Position numbers and translations under genes: made by a program
Shown here: positions 1 to 8,084 of the stretch, one piece after another
Numbering within the stretch: position 1 is the first letter of the stretch
How the letters are laid out: every line of letters begins with the position of its first letter
Notes under the pieces: generated by a model
Databases searched by the model: none
What the model saw: the letters and a program-made list of their open reading frames with translations, nothing else
What the model was told of the DNA's origin: nothing
Source: Pontibacter liquoris
Lineage (GTDB): Bacteria > Bacteroidota > Bacteroidia > Cytophagales > Hymenobacteraceae
Length of the DNA stretch: 64,000 nt
Assembly (NCBI RefSeq): GCF_022758235.1
Contig: NZ_JALEBG010000003.1
Coordinates: forward strand, 434,001 to 498,000
Reading direction: 5' to 3'

Positions 1-75
1 CGCAACCAAAAGGAAGACCTGCCCTACGACTCCAAAGACCCCTTGTATAAGTTTGGATTCGGATTACGTTATTAA
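1..75 (+). CDS. C-terminal end of a probable outer-membrane beta-barrel protein (partial)
   Basis: The reading frame is open from the first base and stops with TAA at 73-75. The last 24 residues end in FGFGLRY, an alternating hydrophobic strand with an aromatic last residue. That is the usual C-terminal signature of Bacteroidota outer-membrane barrels recognised by the BAM complex. Too little is present to name a family. Confidence 0.5.
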   Translation, partial: RNQKEDLPYDSKDPLYKFGFGLRY

Positions 76-179
76 TATCTTTCTATATTCTATATCGTAA
101 GCCGATACTACCAGCTGCGCTTTGTTTTTTACAAAAAAGCCGGTAACCTGTCAGAATCAACAACCCGTATCAACGCACC

Positions 180-1130
180 ATGCTAAACAGAAGAAACTTT
201 TTTAAGACCACAGGCGCCCTGGCACTCGGCAGCCTGTTGCTGCCCGGCTGCGCCGGCAGTGCTGTCTCACAAGATAGCAGCCAGGCCGAAGGAGGCCGCA
301 AAAACAGCACCACCGCCGGCAAGAAGCTGGCCGTTGGCCTGCAGCTTTACACAGTGCGCGAACTGATGGACCAGGACGTGCGGGGCACCCTGCAGAAAAT
401 TGCTACCATCGGCTACAAGAACCTCGAATCGGCTGCCGGTAAATCGGGCCACTACTATGGCATGAAACCCCGGGAATTTGCTGCCATGGCCGAGGACATG
501 GGCATGAAACTGCGCAGCAGCCACGTGCTTCCGGGCAACCAGTTGCCACAGGAGGCGCCCCTGCCACCGGAATTTCTGACGCTGAACAACGGACTGCAGC
601 AGCTGGTAGACATGGCCGCCGAATCGGGACAGGATTACCTGACCTGCGCCTTTATGTTCCCGAGCGAGCGCAAATCCATTGACCAGTATAAGCGGGCCAT
701 TGAGCTGTTTAACCGTGCTGGCGAGGCCTGTAAAAAAGCAGGGCTGAAATTTGCCTACCATAACCACGACTTTGAATTTGAAACCTTGGAAGGCCAGCAC
801 CCTTACGACCTGATTCTGGCCGAGACGGACAAAGACCTGGTAGGTATGGAGCTGGATCTTTACTGGGCCACCAAATCGGGCAACGATCCGGTAGCCTTGT
901 TCGAACAGCACCCGGGCAGGTTCCCGATGTGGCACGTTAAGGACATGGATAATACCGATAAAAAGTTCTTTACCGAAGTAGGCAACGGCACCATCGATTT
1001 TAAGCGCATCTTCGACAAAGCAGATGTGGCCGGTATGAAATACTACTTTGTAGAGCAGGACCAGACGCCGGGCAACCCGCTGATCAGCATCACGACCAGC
1101 TACAACAACCTGGTGAAAGTGCTGAGCTAA
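180..1130 (+). CDS. Sugar phosphate isomerase/epimerase, TIM-barrel, exported lipoprotein
   Basis: A 316-residue protein of the xylose-isomerase-like TIM-barrel family (AP_endonuc_2 fold). The N-terminus has a twin-arginine motif (RRNFFK, residues 4-9), a hydrophobic stretch and a lipobox ending at Cys24 (LLPGC), so it is probably exported folded by Tat and lipid-anchored. The barrel starts near residue 51 (VGLQLYTVRE). Likely metal-ligand strands are YHNHDFEFE (193-201), GMELD (222-226), WHVKD (251-255) and Glu292. Bacteroidota encode many such periplasmic isomerases in carbohydrate loci, but the substrate cannot be told from sequence. It stands alone and ends in a shared terminator opposite a minus-strand sugar dehydrogenase fusion. 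Family is clear; reaction is inferred. Confidence 0.88.
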   Translation: MLNRRNFFKTTGALALGSLLLPGCAGSAVSQDSSQAEGGRKNSTTAGKKLAVGLQLYTVRELMDQDVRGTLQKIATIGYKNLESAAGKSGHYYGMKPREFAAMAEDMGMKLRSSHVLPGNQLPQEAPLPPEFLTLNNGLQQLVDMAAESGQDYLTCAFMFPSERKSIDQYKRAIELFNRAGEACKKAGLKFAYHNHDFEFETLEGQHPYDLILAETDKDLVGMELDLYWATKSGNDPVALFEQHPGRFPMWHVKDMDNTDKKFFTEVGNGTIDFKRIFDKADVAGMKYYFVEQDQTPGNPLISITTSYNNLVKVLS

Positions 1131-1152
1131 GCCCCAACGTATAAACACCATA

Positions 1153-1197
1153 AATTAAAAAGGCTCCCCGTTTTACACGGGGAGCCTTTTTAATTTA
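1153..1197. terminator. Bidirectional intrinsic terminator between convergent genes
   Basis: AAAAAGGCTCCCCG and its reverse complement CGGGGAGCCTTTTT flank a short loop. A-rich and T-rich ends on both sides let it serve both the isomerase gene and the convergent minus-strand fusion gene. Confidence 0.9.
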
Positions 1198-1216
1198 TGC
1201 GCCAATGGCCAGCAAC

Positions 1217-4200
1217 TTATTTGGCTGCTACGCGCGGGCCGCTGCCGGCATCAAAGTAAACCCAATCCAGCTGCATAAAGCTTCTGTCTTTCACCTCCTT
1301 GTTACGGAACACAAAGAACAGCTCGTTTACACCTTGCGGACGGGTGCTTACCGGCAAGGCCACGGTGCGCCAGGCTCCATCCTCGGTACCCGGAGCGAAG
1401 GTGGCAGTGCCTACCAACCTGCCATTCGGCGCGCCGGCATGCACTTCAATGGTGCCGCCGTTTTTACCGGACATCAACTGGAAATGCAGCGCTTTTATAC
1501 CTGTCAGATCAATGTTTTTAAACGAGATATAAGAGCCATCCTTGATATCGCTTACCACCGAAGCGCCGTCGCCATGCGGCTGCTGGCGCCCTACATTACG
1601 GAAGGAATCAAATTCCTCGGCCTGCACGCGCGGGTTGCGCAGCATGACCACCTGGCGGCCGGTGAGTGGCCCGGTTACTTTGTTGCCTTTGTCGGTATAG
1701 CTGGCCGAGATCACGTAGGTTCCTGCTTCGCCGGTGTGCTCTTTCAAAGTATAGCTGCCGGCTAACGGTAACCTGCTTTGCCCCCCGTCTGCCAGCGAGA
1801 GGATATACTGTACCATGGCGGTTGTTTCTTTCTGGGAAAGCTGCGGGTGAGCCGCCATCATCGTTTTGCCCCAGTTGCCGTTTCCGCCCGTAATGATCTT
1901 TTTGGCCAGCATCGGCTCGGCTGCGGCATTGCCCTTATACCTTGCCGCGACAGCTTTAAACGATGGCCCGATGGATTTCTCGTCCAGGGCATGGCACGAC
2001 TGGCAATCGCTGCCGGCTACCAGGGTTTTGCCCCGGATAAACTTCACAGAGCCTCCTGCGGCATTCCCGGTGTTGGAACTTAACAGGGCCAGGTCGTTGC
2101 CTTCCGAAAGGTAATCGATGGCAAAGTTTACCTGGCCAGGATCGATGCCCTGGTTCAGCTGCCCGTCTTCTTTGTCGCGCACATTCACTTTGTAGTTCAG
2201 GGTGCTGTTGTCGAAATAAAAACTGCGGTTACCGGCCACCGCAATGGCTACCTCGGGCACATCGTTGCCTACTTTAATCTGCATTTCGGCTGTCGCTTTG
2301 TCGCCTTCCTTGTCCGTAACGGTCAGTTTAGGGCGGTAAACGCCAGGCTTGGTATAAGTGAAAACGGGGGCCGCTTCCGAAGATTCCTCGCCGGCACCTG
2401 ACTGCCAGGCATAGGTCAGCGCATCCTCCTTGTCATAATCAAACGATTCTTTGCCCGAGAGCTTTACCTTGAAAGGCGCCGCGCCAACGGTTTTCTCCGC
2501 ACTGATCTGGGCAACTGGCTGGCGATTGCCTTCGGCATACTCGATGCGCACCAATGTGGCATCGGGGTTGCGGGCAAAATAATTGGCGCCATACTGCAGC
2601 ACATACATCGCGCCGTCGCGCCCGAACTTCATATCGATCGGGTGGGCAAATTTCTGGGTTGGCAAAAACGGTTCGATCTTCTGCAGGTCACCCTGCTCAT
2701 TAAACGTCAGTACTTTCACCCAATCACGCGCCCACTCAAAAATGAACATCTTGTTATCGTAGTACTTCGGAAACTTATAACGTGAAGGGCTATAGTTGCC
2801 CGCATAATAAAACGGCCCGGCCATGGCACTGCGGGAGCCCGTGCCCAGCATCGGGAACTCCTCCGACTCGCCGTACGGATACCAGATCATGGCTTTTTGC
2901 GCCGGCGGCAGCATTTTGGAACCGTAGTTGTTCGGTGATTCGTTTACTGGCTGTTGCGGGTTAAAGCGGGGGCCCACCACGTTGGTAGCGAAGTTAAAAT
3001 CAGCATAGGCTTTGTTGTCGCCTACAAAGTATGGCCAGCCGTAATAGCCCGGCTGACGGGCCTGGTTCCACTCGTCCTGGCTCAGCGGCCCGCGCTCATT
3101 GGCAACGCCGCCATCCGGGCCTACATCGCCCCAGTATACATAGCCGCGCTTGTCTACCGTCATGCGGTAAGGGTTGCGGGCGCCCATCACGTAAATTTCC
3201 GGACGTCCTTTGGAGCCATCTTTGGGAAACAGGTTACCCTCCGGGATAGTATAAGAGCCATCCGGCTGCACCTTGATTCGCAGTATCTTGCCGCGCAGGT
3301 CGTGGGTGTTACCCGAAGATTTCTGCGCATCAAAAGGACCGCGGCCCGGCCGCTCATCGATAGGCGTAAAGCCATCCGACTCTTTGGAGCTGGTATTGTC
3401 GCCGGTGGTCAGGTATAAATAGCCGTCGGGCCCAAAGTATACGTTGCCGGCCGAGTGGCAGCAGGTTTCGCGCTGCACCGGCACCTGCAGAACCACTTTC
3501 TCCGAACGCATGATCAGGCTGTCGCCGCCCAGCAGCTTAAAGCGCGACAGGTTCTGCACGGCTTTATCGCCTTCCGGCGAGTAGTAGAGGTAAATGTAGT
3601 TGTTCTTTTCAAAATTCGGGTCCAGTTCCAGGCCCAGCAAACCGTCTTCGTAATTGCCTTCGGTGTGCACATCCAGGTTAGCTATCACGCGGGTGGCTTT
3701 CTTCTCCGGCTCATACAACTTCAGGGTGCCCAGGCGCTCGATAAATAAAACACGGCCATCGCGCATGATCTCCATTTCGATCGGCTCGTGGAGGTAGGTA
3801 TCCAGCACCACCTGCAGGAACCGGTTGTCTTCGGGCACCTGCTCGGTGTAGGCATGCTCGTAATTCAGTGCAGGGCCTTCCAGCGTATACTTGATACCGC
3901 CCAGCAGGTGCTTGAGGAGATCCTTGTTTTTGTAGCTGTCGGGCGTGCCGCCGGCGGAAGTATAAAACATGCGGCCGCCATCATACGCCCGGTACCACGA
4001 CACAGGCGCCTTCTGCTGCGTTTGCACCACCACCTTGGCTTCGGGGCTCAGGTCCGACAGGTTGTAGAACGCATCGGACTGGGTCCAGCTTTTAGGCAGT
4101 CCTTCGGTGAGCGGCTTCTCCTCTCCTGCCACTTGCAGGCTAACGGTCGAAACAGTTGCCAGGCTGTCGGGCTGTTTGTTATAGGTGGCGCCCAGCATTT

Positions 4201-4591
4201 TGTTGAACCAGGGCCATTGGTAGCGGGAACTGCCCGGAACATGTATGGCTGCCAGGCCGCCGCCGGCCTGCACAAAGCGCTCGATCTCGTTTTGCTGGCG
4301 GGTATTGAGCACATCCTGCGAAGTATGCAGGAACACTACCGCACCGTAGTTTTGAAGCGAGTCTTCTGCAAAATAGGCGGGATTGGAAGTAGTATCGGCC
4401 GTGATCTTGTTCTCTGAAACATAAGCGGCAAGCGCCTGCATTGCCTGGTTTGAGGCTTGCTGCCCGGCGGTGTTCTTAGAGAAAATGAGCACTTTGTCGG
4501 GTCTCTTGCCGGAACAACTGCAAATAAGGAAGGCAAAAAGCAAGAAAAGACAGGAACTGCCTGCTTTTACAGAAGAGTGCACTCGTATCAT
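1217..4591 (-). CDS. ThuA / PQQ-type sugar dehydrogenase / PKD / cytochrome c / CBM6-like fusion lipoprotein
   Basis: A 1124-residue envelope protein. Visible order: lipoprotein signal (ICSC, Cys26 the likely anchor); ThuA-like domain about 33-240; glucose/sorbosone dehydrogenase beta-propeller about 255-690 (EIMRDGRVLFIERLG start); PKD-like domain about 695-780; class I cytochrome c with CQSCH at 863-867 and a possible Met ligand at 911/912; and a C-terminal carbohydrate-binding (CBM6-like) domain from about 990 (QAEEFD) to the end. The family oxidises sugars or sugar alcohols and passes electrons to the fused cytochrome, most likely at the periplasmic face of a membrane. Related multidomain proteins occur in other Bacteroidota. 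Substrate unknown; the start codon directly precedes the signal peptide. Confidence 0.9.
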   Translation of the reverse strand: MIRVHSSVKAGSSCLFLLFAFLICSCSGKRPDKVLIFSKNTAGQQASNQAMQALAAYVSENKITADTTSNPAYFAEDSLQNYGAVVFLHTSQDVLNTRQQNEIERFVQAGGGLAAIHVPGSSRYQWPWFNKMLGATYNKQPDSLATVSTVSLQVAGEEKPLTEGLPKSWTQSDAFYNLSDLSPEAKVVVQTQQKAPVSWYRAYDGGRMFYTSAGGTPDSYKNKDLLKHLLGGIKYTLEGPALNYEHAYTEQVPEDNRFLQVVLDTYLHEPIEMEIMRDGRVLFIERLGTLKLYEPEKKATRVIANLDVHTEGNYEDGLLGLELDPNFEKNNYIYLYYSPEGDKAVQNLSRFKLLGGDSLIMRSEKVVLQVPVQRETCCHSAGNVYFGPDGYLYLTTGDNTSSKESDGFTPIDERPGRGPFDAQKSSGNTHDLRGKILRIKVQPDGSYTIPEGNLFPKDGSKGRPEIYVMGARNPYRMTVDKRGYVYWGDVGPDGGVANERGPLSQDEWNQARQPGYYGWPYFVGDNKAYADFNFATNVVGPRFNPQQPVNESPNNYGSKMLPPAQKAMIWYPYGESEEFPMLGTGSRSAMAGPFYYAGNYSPSRYKFPKYYDNKMFIFEWARDWVKVLTFNEQGDLQKIEPFLPTQKFAHPIDMKFGRDGAMYVLQYGANYFARNPDATLVRIEYAEGNRQPVAQISAEKTVGAAPFKVKLSGKESFDYDKEDALTYAWQSGAGEESSEAAPVFTYTKPGVYRPKLTVTDKEGDKATAEMQIKVGNDVPEVAIAVAGNRSFYFDNSTLNYKVNVRDKEDGQLNQGIDPGQVNFAIDYLSEGNDLALLSSNTGNAAGGSVKFIRGKTLVAGSDCQSCHALDEKSIGPSFKAVAARYKGNAAAEPMLAKKIITGGNGNWGKTMMAAHPQLSQKETTAMVQYILSLADGGQSRLPLAGSYTLKEHTGEAGTYVISASYTDKGNKVTGPLTGRQVVMLRNPRVQAEEFDSFRNVGRQQPHGDGASVVSDIKDGSYISFKNIDLTGIKALHFQLMSGKNGGTIEVHAGAPNGRLVGTATFAPGTEDGAWRTVALPVSTRPQGVNELFFVFRNKEVKDRSFMQLDWVYFDAGSGPRVAAK

Positions 4592-4997
4592 TTAACGTAG
4601 TTTTATGCTTAAATTAAAGAAGACATTCGTACAGTCAATTTAGGAATAGTTTGTAGTTCTGGCAAGTACAAACTGTAGAATCCGGTGTTATACTTTCAAT
4701 TTAATGCCTGAGTTCACCAATTGGACTGGCATTTTATACCTGTTAGCCGCTCATTGCTTCTACTTAGGCGCTTATACCCTACGTGCTGCCGTGAAGCCCA
4801 GCTTTATACTTGTGTTATTTAATGTTTTAATGAACTTTATTTAAGTCAAAACTGCTATCCTTGTATACTTACCAGGTTCTTGATTTTGACTAAAAACTGT
4901 TGCTGTATATAAAACATGCACAATGCTGGTTTAAAGTAATAGTTTTCAAAAATTTGTTTAAATTCAGCCAACCTATTCACCTTAACCTACCCATCGC
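4592..4997. other. Intergenic region between divergent genes
   Basis: 406 bases with no convincing coding frame or RNA gene. It must hold the promoters of two divergent genes, but no full TTTG/TAnnTTTG pair is clear. It carries three copies of the TATACTT form of the overrepresented heptamer (4689-4695, 4805-4811, 4864-4870). Confidence 0.6.
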
Positions 4998-6356
4998 ATG
5001 AGACGTGTTACGTATCTGTGCCTGCTCTTCGTGTTCCCCTTTTTATTCAGTTGCCAGGAAAAGCAGGACCAGGCAGCGCTTGACAACTTTTCGCGCACGC
5101 AGCTCCTTGCCTGGAATGACCATCTAAGTGAGATCATTATCAAGGATATCTTTTCGCCGCCTGTTGCCAGCCGCCTTTATACTTACCCCAACATTGCTGC
5201 CTACGAAGCATTGGTACCGGGGAACCCGACCTACGTGTCGCTGGAAGGACAGCTGAACGGGCTGACCGCCGTGCCCAAACCTGCACCTGGCCAGGAGATC
5301 TATTACCCGGCTTCCAGCGTGATCGCATTTGCCACGGTTGGCAAAAAACTTACTTTGGTAGAAGCCAATCTGCAAAAGTATGAAGATCAGTACCTGGATC
5401 AGATCAGGGCGATCGGTATCAAAAAAGAGGTACTCGCTAATTCTATCGCTTATGGCCGCCAGGTGGGAGAGCACATTCTGGCCTGGTCCAAAAAAGACAA
5501 CTACAAAGAGACCCGGGCACTTACCCGCCATATCCTTACCAAAAAGCCGGATGCATGGCAGCCCACCGCCCCGGATTATTCCACAGCCATAGAACCGCAC
5601 TGGAACAAGATCCGTCCTTTTCTGATGGACTCTGCTGCCGCTTTTAAACCGGAATTACCGGCGCCATTTGATTCTACGGCTTCCTCTCCGTTCCATAAAG
5701 AGGCCGAGAAAGTGTATGAACTGGTAAAAAACATAGATGACGAAAAGTTGCTTATTGCCCGCTTCTGGGACGATAACCCGAATGTGTCTTATACCAAAGG
5801 CCATGTTACCTACTTCAAGCAGAAGTTAACGCCTCCGGGCCATTGGGTCTCTATCACCAATTATGCTATCCGGCAAAAGAAACTCAGTTTGATGGAAGCC
5901 GCTGAAACCTATGTGCTGGTAACAACGGCTATGTCAGATGGCTTTATCAGCTGCTGGGACTCCAAATTCAAGCTGAACTCCATCCGCCCCGTTACTTATA
6001 TTAACCGCTACATAGACGAGAACTGGGAACCAATATTGCAAACGCCTCCTTTTCCGGAGTTTCCGAGCGGCCACAGCGTTATTTCGGCGGCTGTCGCGAC
6101 CGTGCTTACGCACGAGTTCGGGGATTCTTTTGCATTTGTAGACTCCACCCAGATGGCGATCGGCTTGCCTCCCCGTAAGTTCAGCTCCTTTAACCAGGCC
6201 GCTATAGAAGTAGGCAACAGCCGCGTGTATGGCGGCATCCATTTCTTCCCGGCCTGCGACCTTGGCGCAGCGCAGGGAAAAGCCATCGGCAACTTTGTTC
6301 TGACAAAGCTGCACACCCGCAAAACGGATAAAACAGCGCAGCTTAGCATTAAGTAA
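4998..6356 (+). CDS. Vanadium-dependent haloperoxidase / PAP2-like lipoprotein
   Basis: 452 residues with a lipoprotein signal (LFSC, Cys19). The C-terminal third has the vanadate/phosphate-binding motifs of the vanadium haloperoxidase and PAP2 acid phosphatase superfamily: Lys323/325 and Arg330 in KFKLNSIRP, PSGH at 356-359, and SRVYGGIHF with Arg409 and His415. Family members oxidise halides with H2O2 or hydrolyse phosphate esters. The long helical N-terminal half (about 30-300) and the GGIHF form are typical of the vanadium haloperoxidase branch in Bacteroidota, so haloperoxidase-related is the better call, but the activity is unproven. Single gene followed by a strong hairpin. Confidence 0.87.
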   Translation: MRRVTYLCLLFVFPFLFSCQEKQDQAALDNFSRTQLLAWNDHLSEIIIKDIFSPPVASRLYTYPNIAAYEALVPGNPTYVSLEGQLNGLTAVPKPAPGQEIYYPASSVIAFATVGKKLTLVEANLQKYEDQYLDQIRAIGIKKEVLANSIAYGRQVGEHILAWSKKDNYKETRALTRHILTKKPDAWQPTAPDYSTAIEPHWNKIRPFLMDSAAAFKPELPAPFDSTASSPFHKEAEKVYELVKNIDDEKLLIARFWDDNPNVSYTKGHVTYFKQKLTPPGHWVSITNYAIRQKKLSLMEAAETYVLVTTAMSDGFISCWDSKFKLNSIRPVTYINRYIDENWEPILQTPPFPEFPSGHSVISAAVATVLTHEFGDSFAFVDSTQMAIGLPPRKFSSFNQAAIEVGNSRVYGGIHFFPACDLGAAQGKAIGNFVLTKLHTRKTDKTAQLSIK

Positions 6357-6372
6357 GCGTTTATACTTACTA

Positions 6373-6412
6373 AAGAGGGCCTGCCGGTTATACTATCCCG
6401 GTAGGCCCTCTT
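6373..6412 (+). terminator. Intrinsic terminator after the haloperoxidase-like gene
   Basis: AGAGGGCCTGCCGG pairs with CCGGTAGGCCCTCT around a short loop, followed by TTTCTGTTT. The A-rich left flank could also help stop the convergent minus-strand gene. Confidence 0.85.
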
Positions 6413-6472
6413 TCTGTTTACATTAGCATAAAACCAATTCAGCATTAGCTGGATTTTCGCTTTTCCTGAACC

Positions 6473-7423
6473 TTATTTCTTTACAACTGCCACTTTGCTT
6501 TTTGGCTGCTTGCTGTTGTTCTGCAGCACAAGTATAGCAGGCCCTTCTTTCATCCATTTCTGCTGTATGGCAGGTGGCGCAGGTGTGTAAATAAACGACC
6601 CAAGTATAAGGTCCAGGTCATTGTCCTGGTCGTAATCGGCTGCTTCCATGGTAAGCCAGTGGCCTGTCTGGGACTGAGGGAACGTGCTGGCCTTAAAAGT
6701 ATGGTCTGATTGCTGCTGCAAGTATACAAATCCTTTTTCAGGCGCGTTTTTAAAATCAGGGAAAAAGGAAATGGCTGCCAGGTCCAGGTCACCATCCTGG
6801 TCAAAGTCGCGTGCCAGCACCTTGGATGCACCTGGCATCGGGTAAAAGAAACTTTCACGGAAGGTATTTTGGCCGTTGTTCAGCAGTACCCGGATACCAT
6901 GGTATGGCTTGAGCACGGGAGAGTAATCTGCATTGTCGCCGTTGGAGAGCACGATGTCCAGATGGCCATCCTTGTTAAAATCCACCAGTTCAAAGTAACT
7001 CAGCTCATACACCGGCGGAAACTGCACCAGCGTCTTTTCTTCAAAAGCTCCATTTCCCTTGTTATAAAACACCTTGACAGACTCCGTGGCCTGTGCAAAC
7101 ATAGCAACCACATCCAGTCGCCCATCGCCATTCAGATCAGTGACCTCTGCTTTGCGGGCGCCGGGCAGGTTTTTCAGCACAACAGGTTTATACTTGCCCG
7201 GGCTTATCTGCCGGTACCAAACCAGCGCACCCAGGTTATTGCCGTACTGGCACACAATCAGGTCCTCTAACTGGTCGCCATCCAGGTCAGCTTTCGTCAT
7301 ACTTACCGGGCGGCGCAGGCCCTGGAGCTGCAGCTCAGGAACAGCATCCTTAAAGGGACCCGTGACTTGGGCAAGCTGCCCCTGCTTTACATCCGACGGG
7401 TTCATGTGGCCGATTGTCAGCAC
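6473..7423 (-). CDS. C-terminal fragment: FG-GAP/VCBS repeat propeller
   Basis: This is the piece after the second stop. It has several calcium-loop repeats of the FG-GAP/VCBS type (DLDGDQLEDL, DLNGDGRLDV, DFNKDGHLDI, DFDQDGDLDL, DYDQDNDLDL). The only near start is a GTG at 7423, with no signal peptide and no visible ribosome binding site. It is therefore unlikely to make an exported protein unless translation continues from the upstream fragment. Confidence 0.45.
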   Translation of the reverse strand: MLTIGHMNPSDVKQGQLAQVTGPFKDAVPELQLQGLRRPVSMTKADLDGDQLEDLIVCQYGNNLGALVWYRQISPGKYKPVVLKNLPGARKAEVTDLNGDGRLDVVAMFAQATESVKVFYNKGNGAFEEKTLVQFPPVYELSYFELVDFNKDGHLDIVLSNGDNADYSPVLKPYHGIRVLLNNGQNTFRESFFYPMPGASKVLARDFDQDGDLDLAAISFFPDFKNAPEKGFVYLQQQSDHTFKASTFPQSQTGHWLTMEAADYDQDNDLDLILGSFIYTPAPPAIQQKWMKEGPAILVLQNNSKQPKSKVAVVKK

Positions 7424-7537
7424 CTGGTAGGTTCCGTTTTATTTTACTACATCCACCGGCGCAGAGGCCAGCTGCACAGAGTCTGTTACCTGCAGATTTT
7501 TATTTAGTTGAAAGAGCCAGTTGCGCAGGTCGCCCAC

Positions 7538-8083
7538 TCAAAGCGCCTGTGCCGCCGGCTCATACTTCACCAGCGTGGTCAGCGCATACTTCCCTTTGTT
7601 CAAGACAGGGGTGATGACAGTAAAATCCGCCAGCGCGGGTGCTACGGCGGGTGTTGCCGGTAAAGTAAGTTTGTCGGGTGCATGCTGCAGGTAGTAAGCC
7701 ACAATCTTGTCCCAGTCCCGCTGCGCCATCAGCGGCCGCTCCGGAAATATCTTTGCCTGCATCAGCTCGGTCACCTCTTCAGGCGGCTTATTCATGTAGA
7801 GGCTGCTGCCCGAAGGGTTTATTCCTAACCTAAGTCCCATTTGCGGCAAAACACCTTCCTGCCAGGTTGCTTTATCCAGCAACGCAGGCTCCGGAAACGC
7901 GTGGCAGGCCCGGCAATATGCCTGCGCCAGTTGCTGCCCGTTTAAGTGAAGCGTTTCGGTGGTATCAGGCAGGCTGACAGGTTGCTGGTTTGCCTGCCCG
8001 CCCTCAGCTGCTGACGTATGATCCGGGCTGCCGGAGCAACTGCTCAACAGCGCTACCGCTACAAAGAGTCTGGCAAATTGCAT
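7538..8083 (-). CDS. N-terminal fragment: lipoprotein with cytochrome c haem motif
   Basis: This is the 181-residue piece before the first stop. It has a lipoprotein signal (LLSSC, Cys16) and a haem-binding CRACH at 57-61 followed by FPEP, the usual start of the small cytochrome-like domain in these proteins. Taken alone it could still be secreted and bind haem, but it lacks the FG-GAP propeller that normally follows. If the break is real, this fragment is the part most likely to be translated. Confidence 0.55.
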   Translation of the reverse strand: MQFARLFVAVALLSSCSGSPDHTSAAEGGQANQQPVSLPDTTETLHLNGQQLAQAYCRACHAFPEPALLDKATWQEGVLPQMGLRLGINPSGSSLYMNKPPEEVTELMQAKIFPERPLMAQRDWDKIVAYYLQHAPDKLTLPATPAVAPALADFTVITPVLNKGKYALTTLVKYEPAAQAL

Positions 8084-8084
8084 C

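Larger units (their letters stand above)
6473..8083 (-). pseudogene. Cytochrome c / FG-GAP (VCBS) repeat lipoprotein gene split by two in-frame stop codons
   Basis: The frame from 8083 down to 6473 (537 codons) reads as one protein except for TGA at 7540-7538 and TAA at 7441-7439. The 32 codons between the stops (VGDLRNWLFQLNKNLQ then VTDSVQLASAPVDVVK) are protein-like and join an N-terminal lipoprotein/cytochrome part to a C-terminal FG-GAP repeat part. No base is gained or lost: both lesions are explained by single transitions (TGG to TGA; CAA to TAA). The simplest reading is a recent pseudogene; stop-codon readthrough is the alternative. It starts one base after the stop of the upstream large FG-GAP gene, so the two formed an operon. 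Confidence 0.8.

Noticed and set aside
267..1151. 294-codon open frame antisense to the sugar isomerase
   Set aside because: Covers the terminator and lies fully opposite a clear gene; composition is not protein-like.
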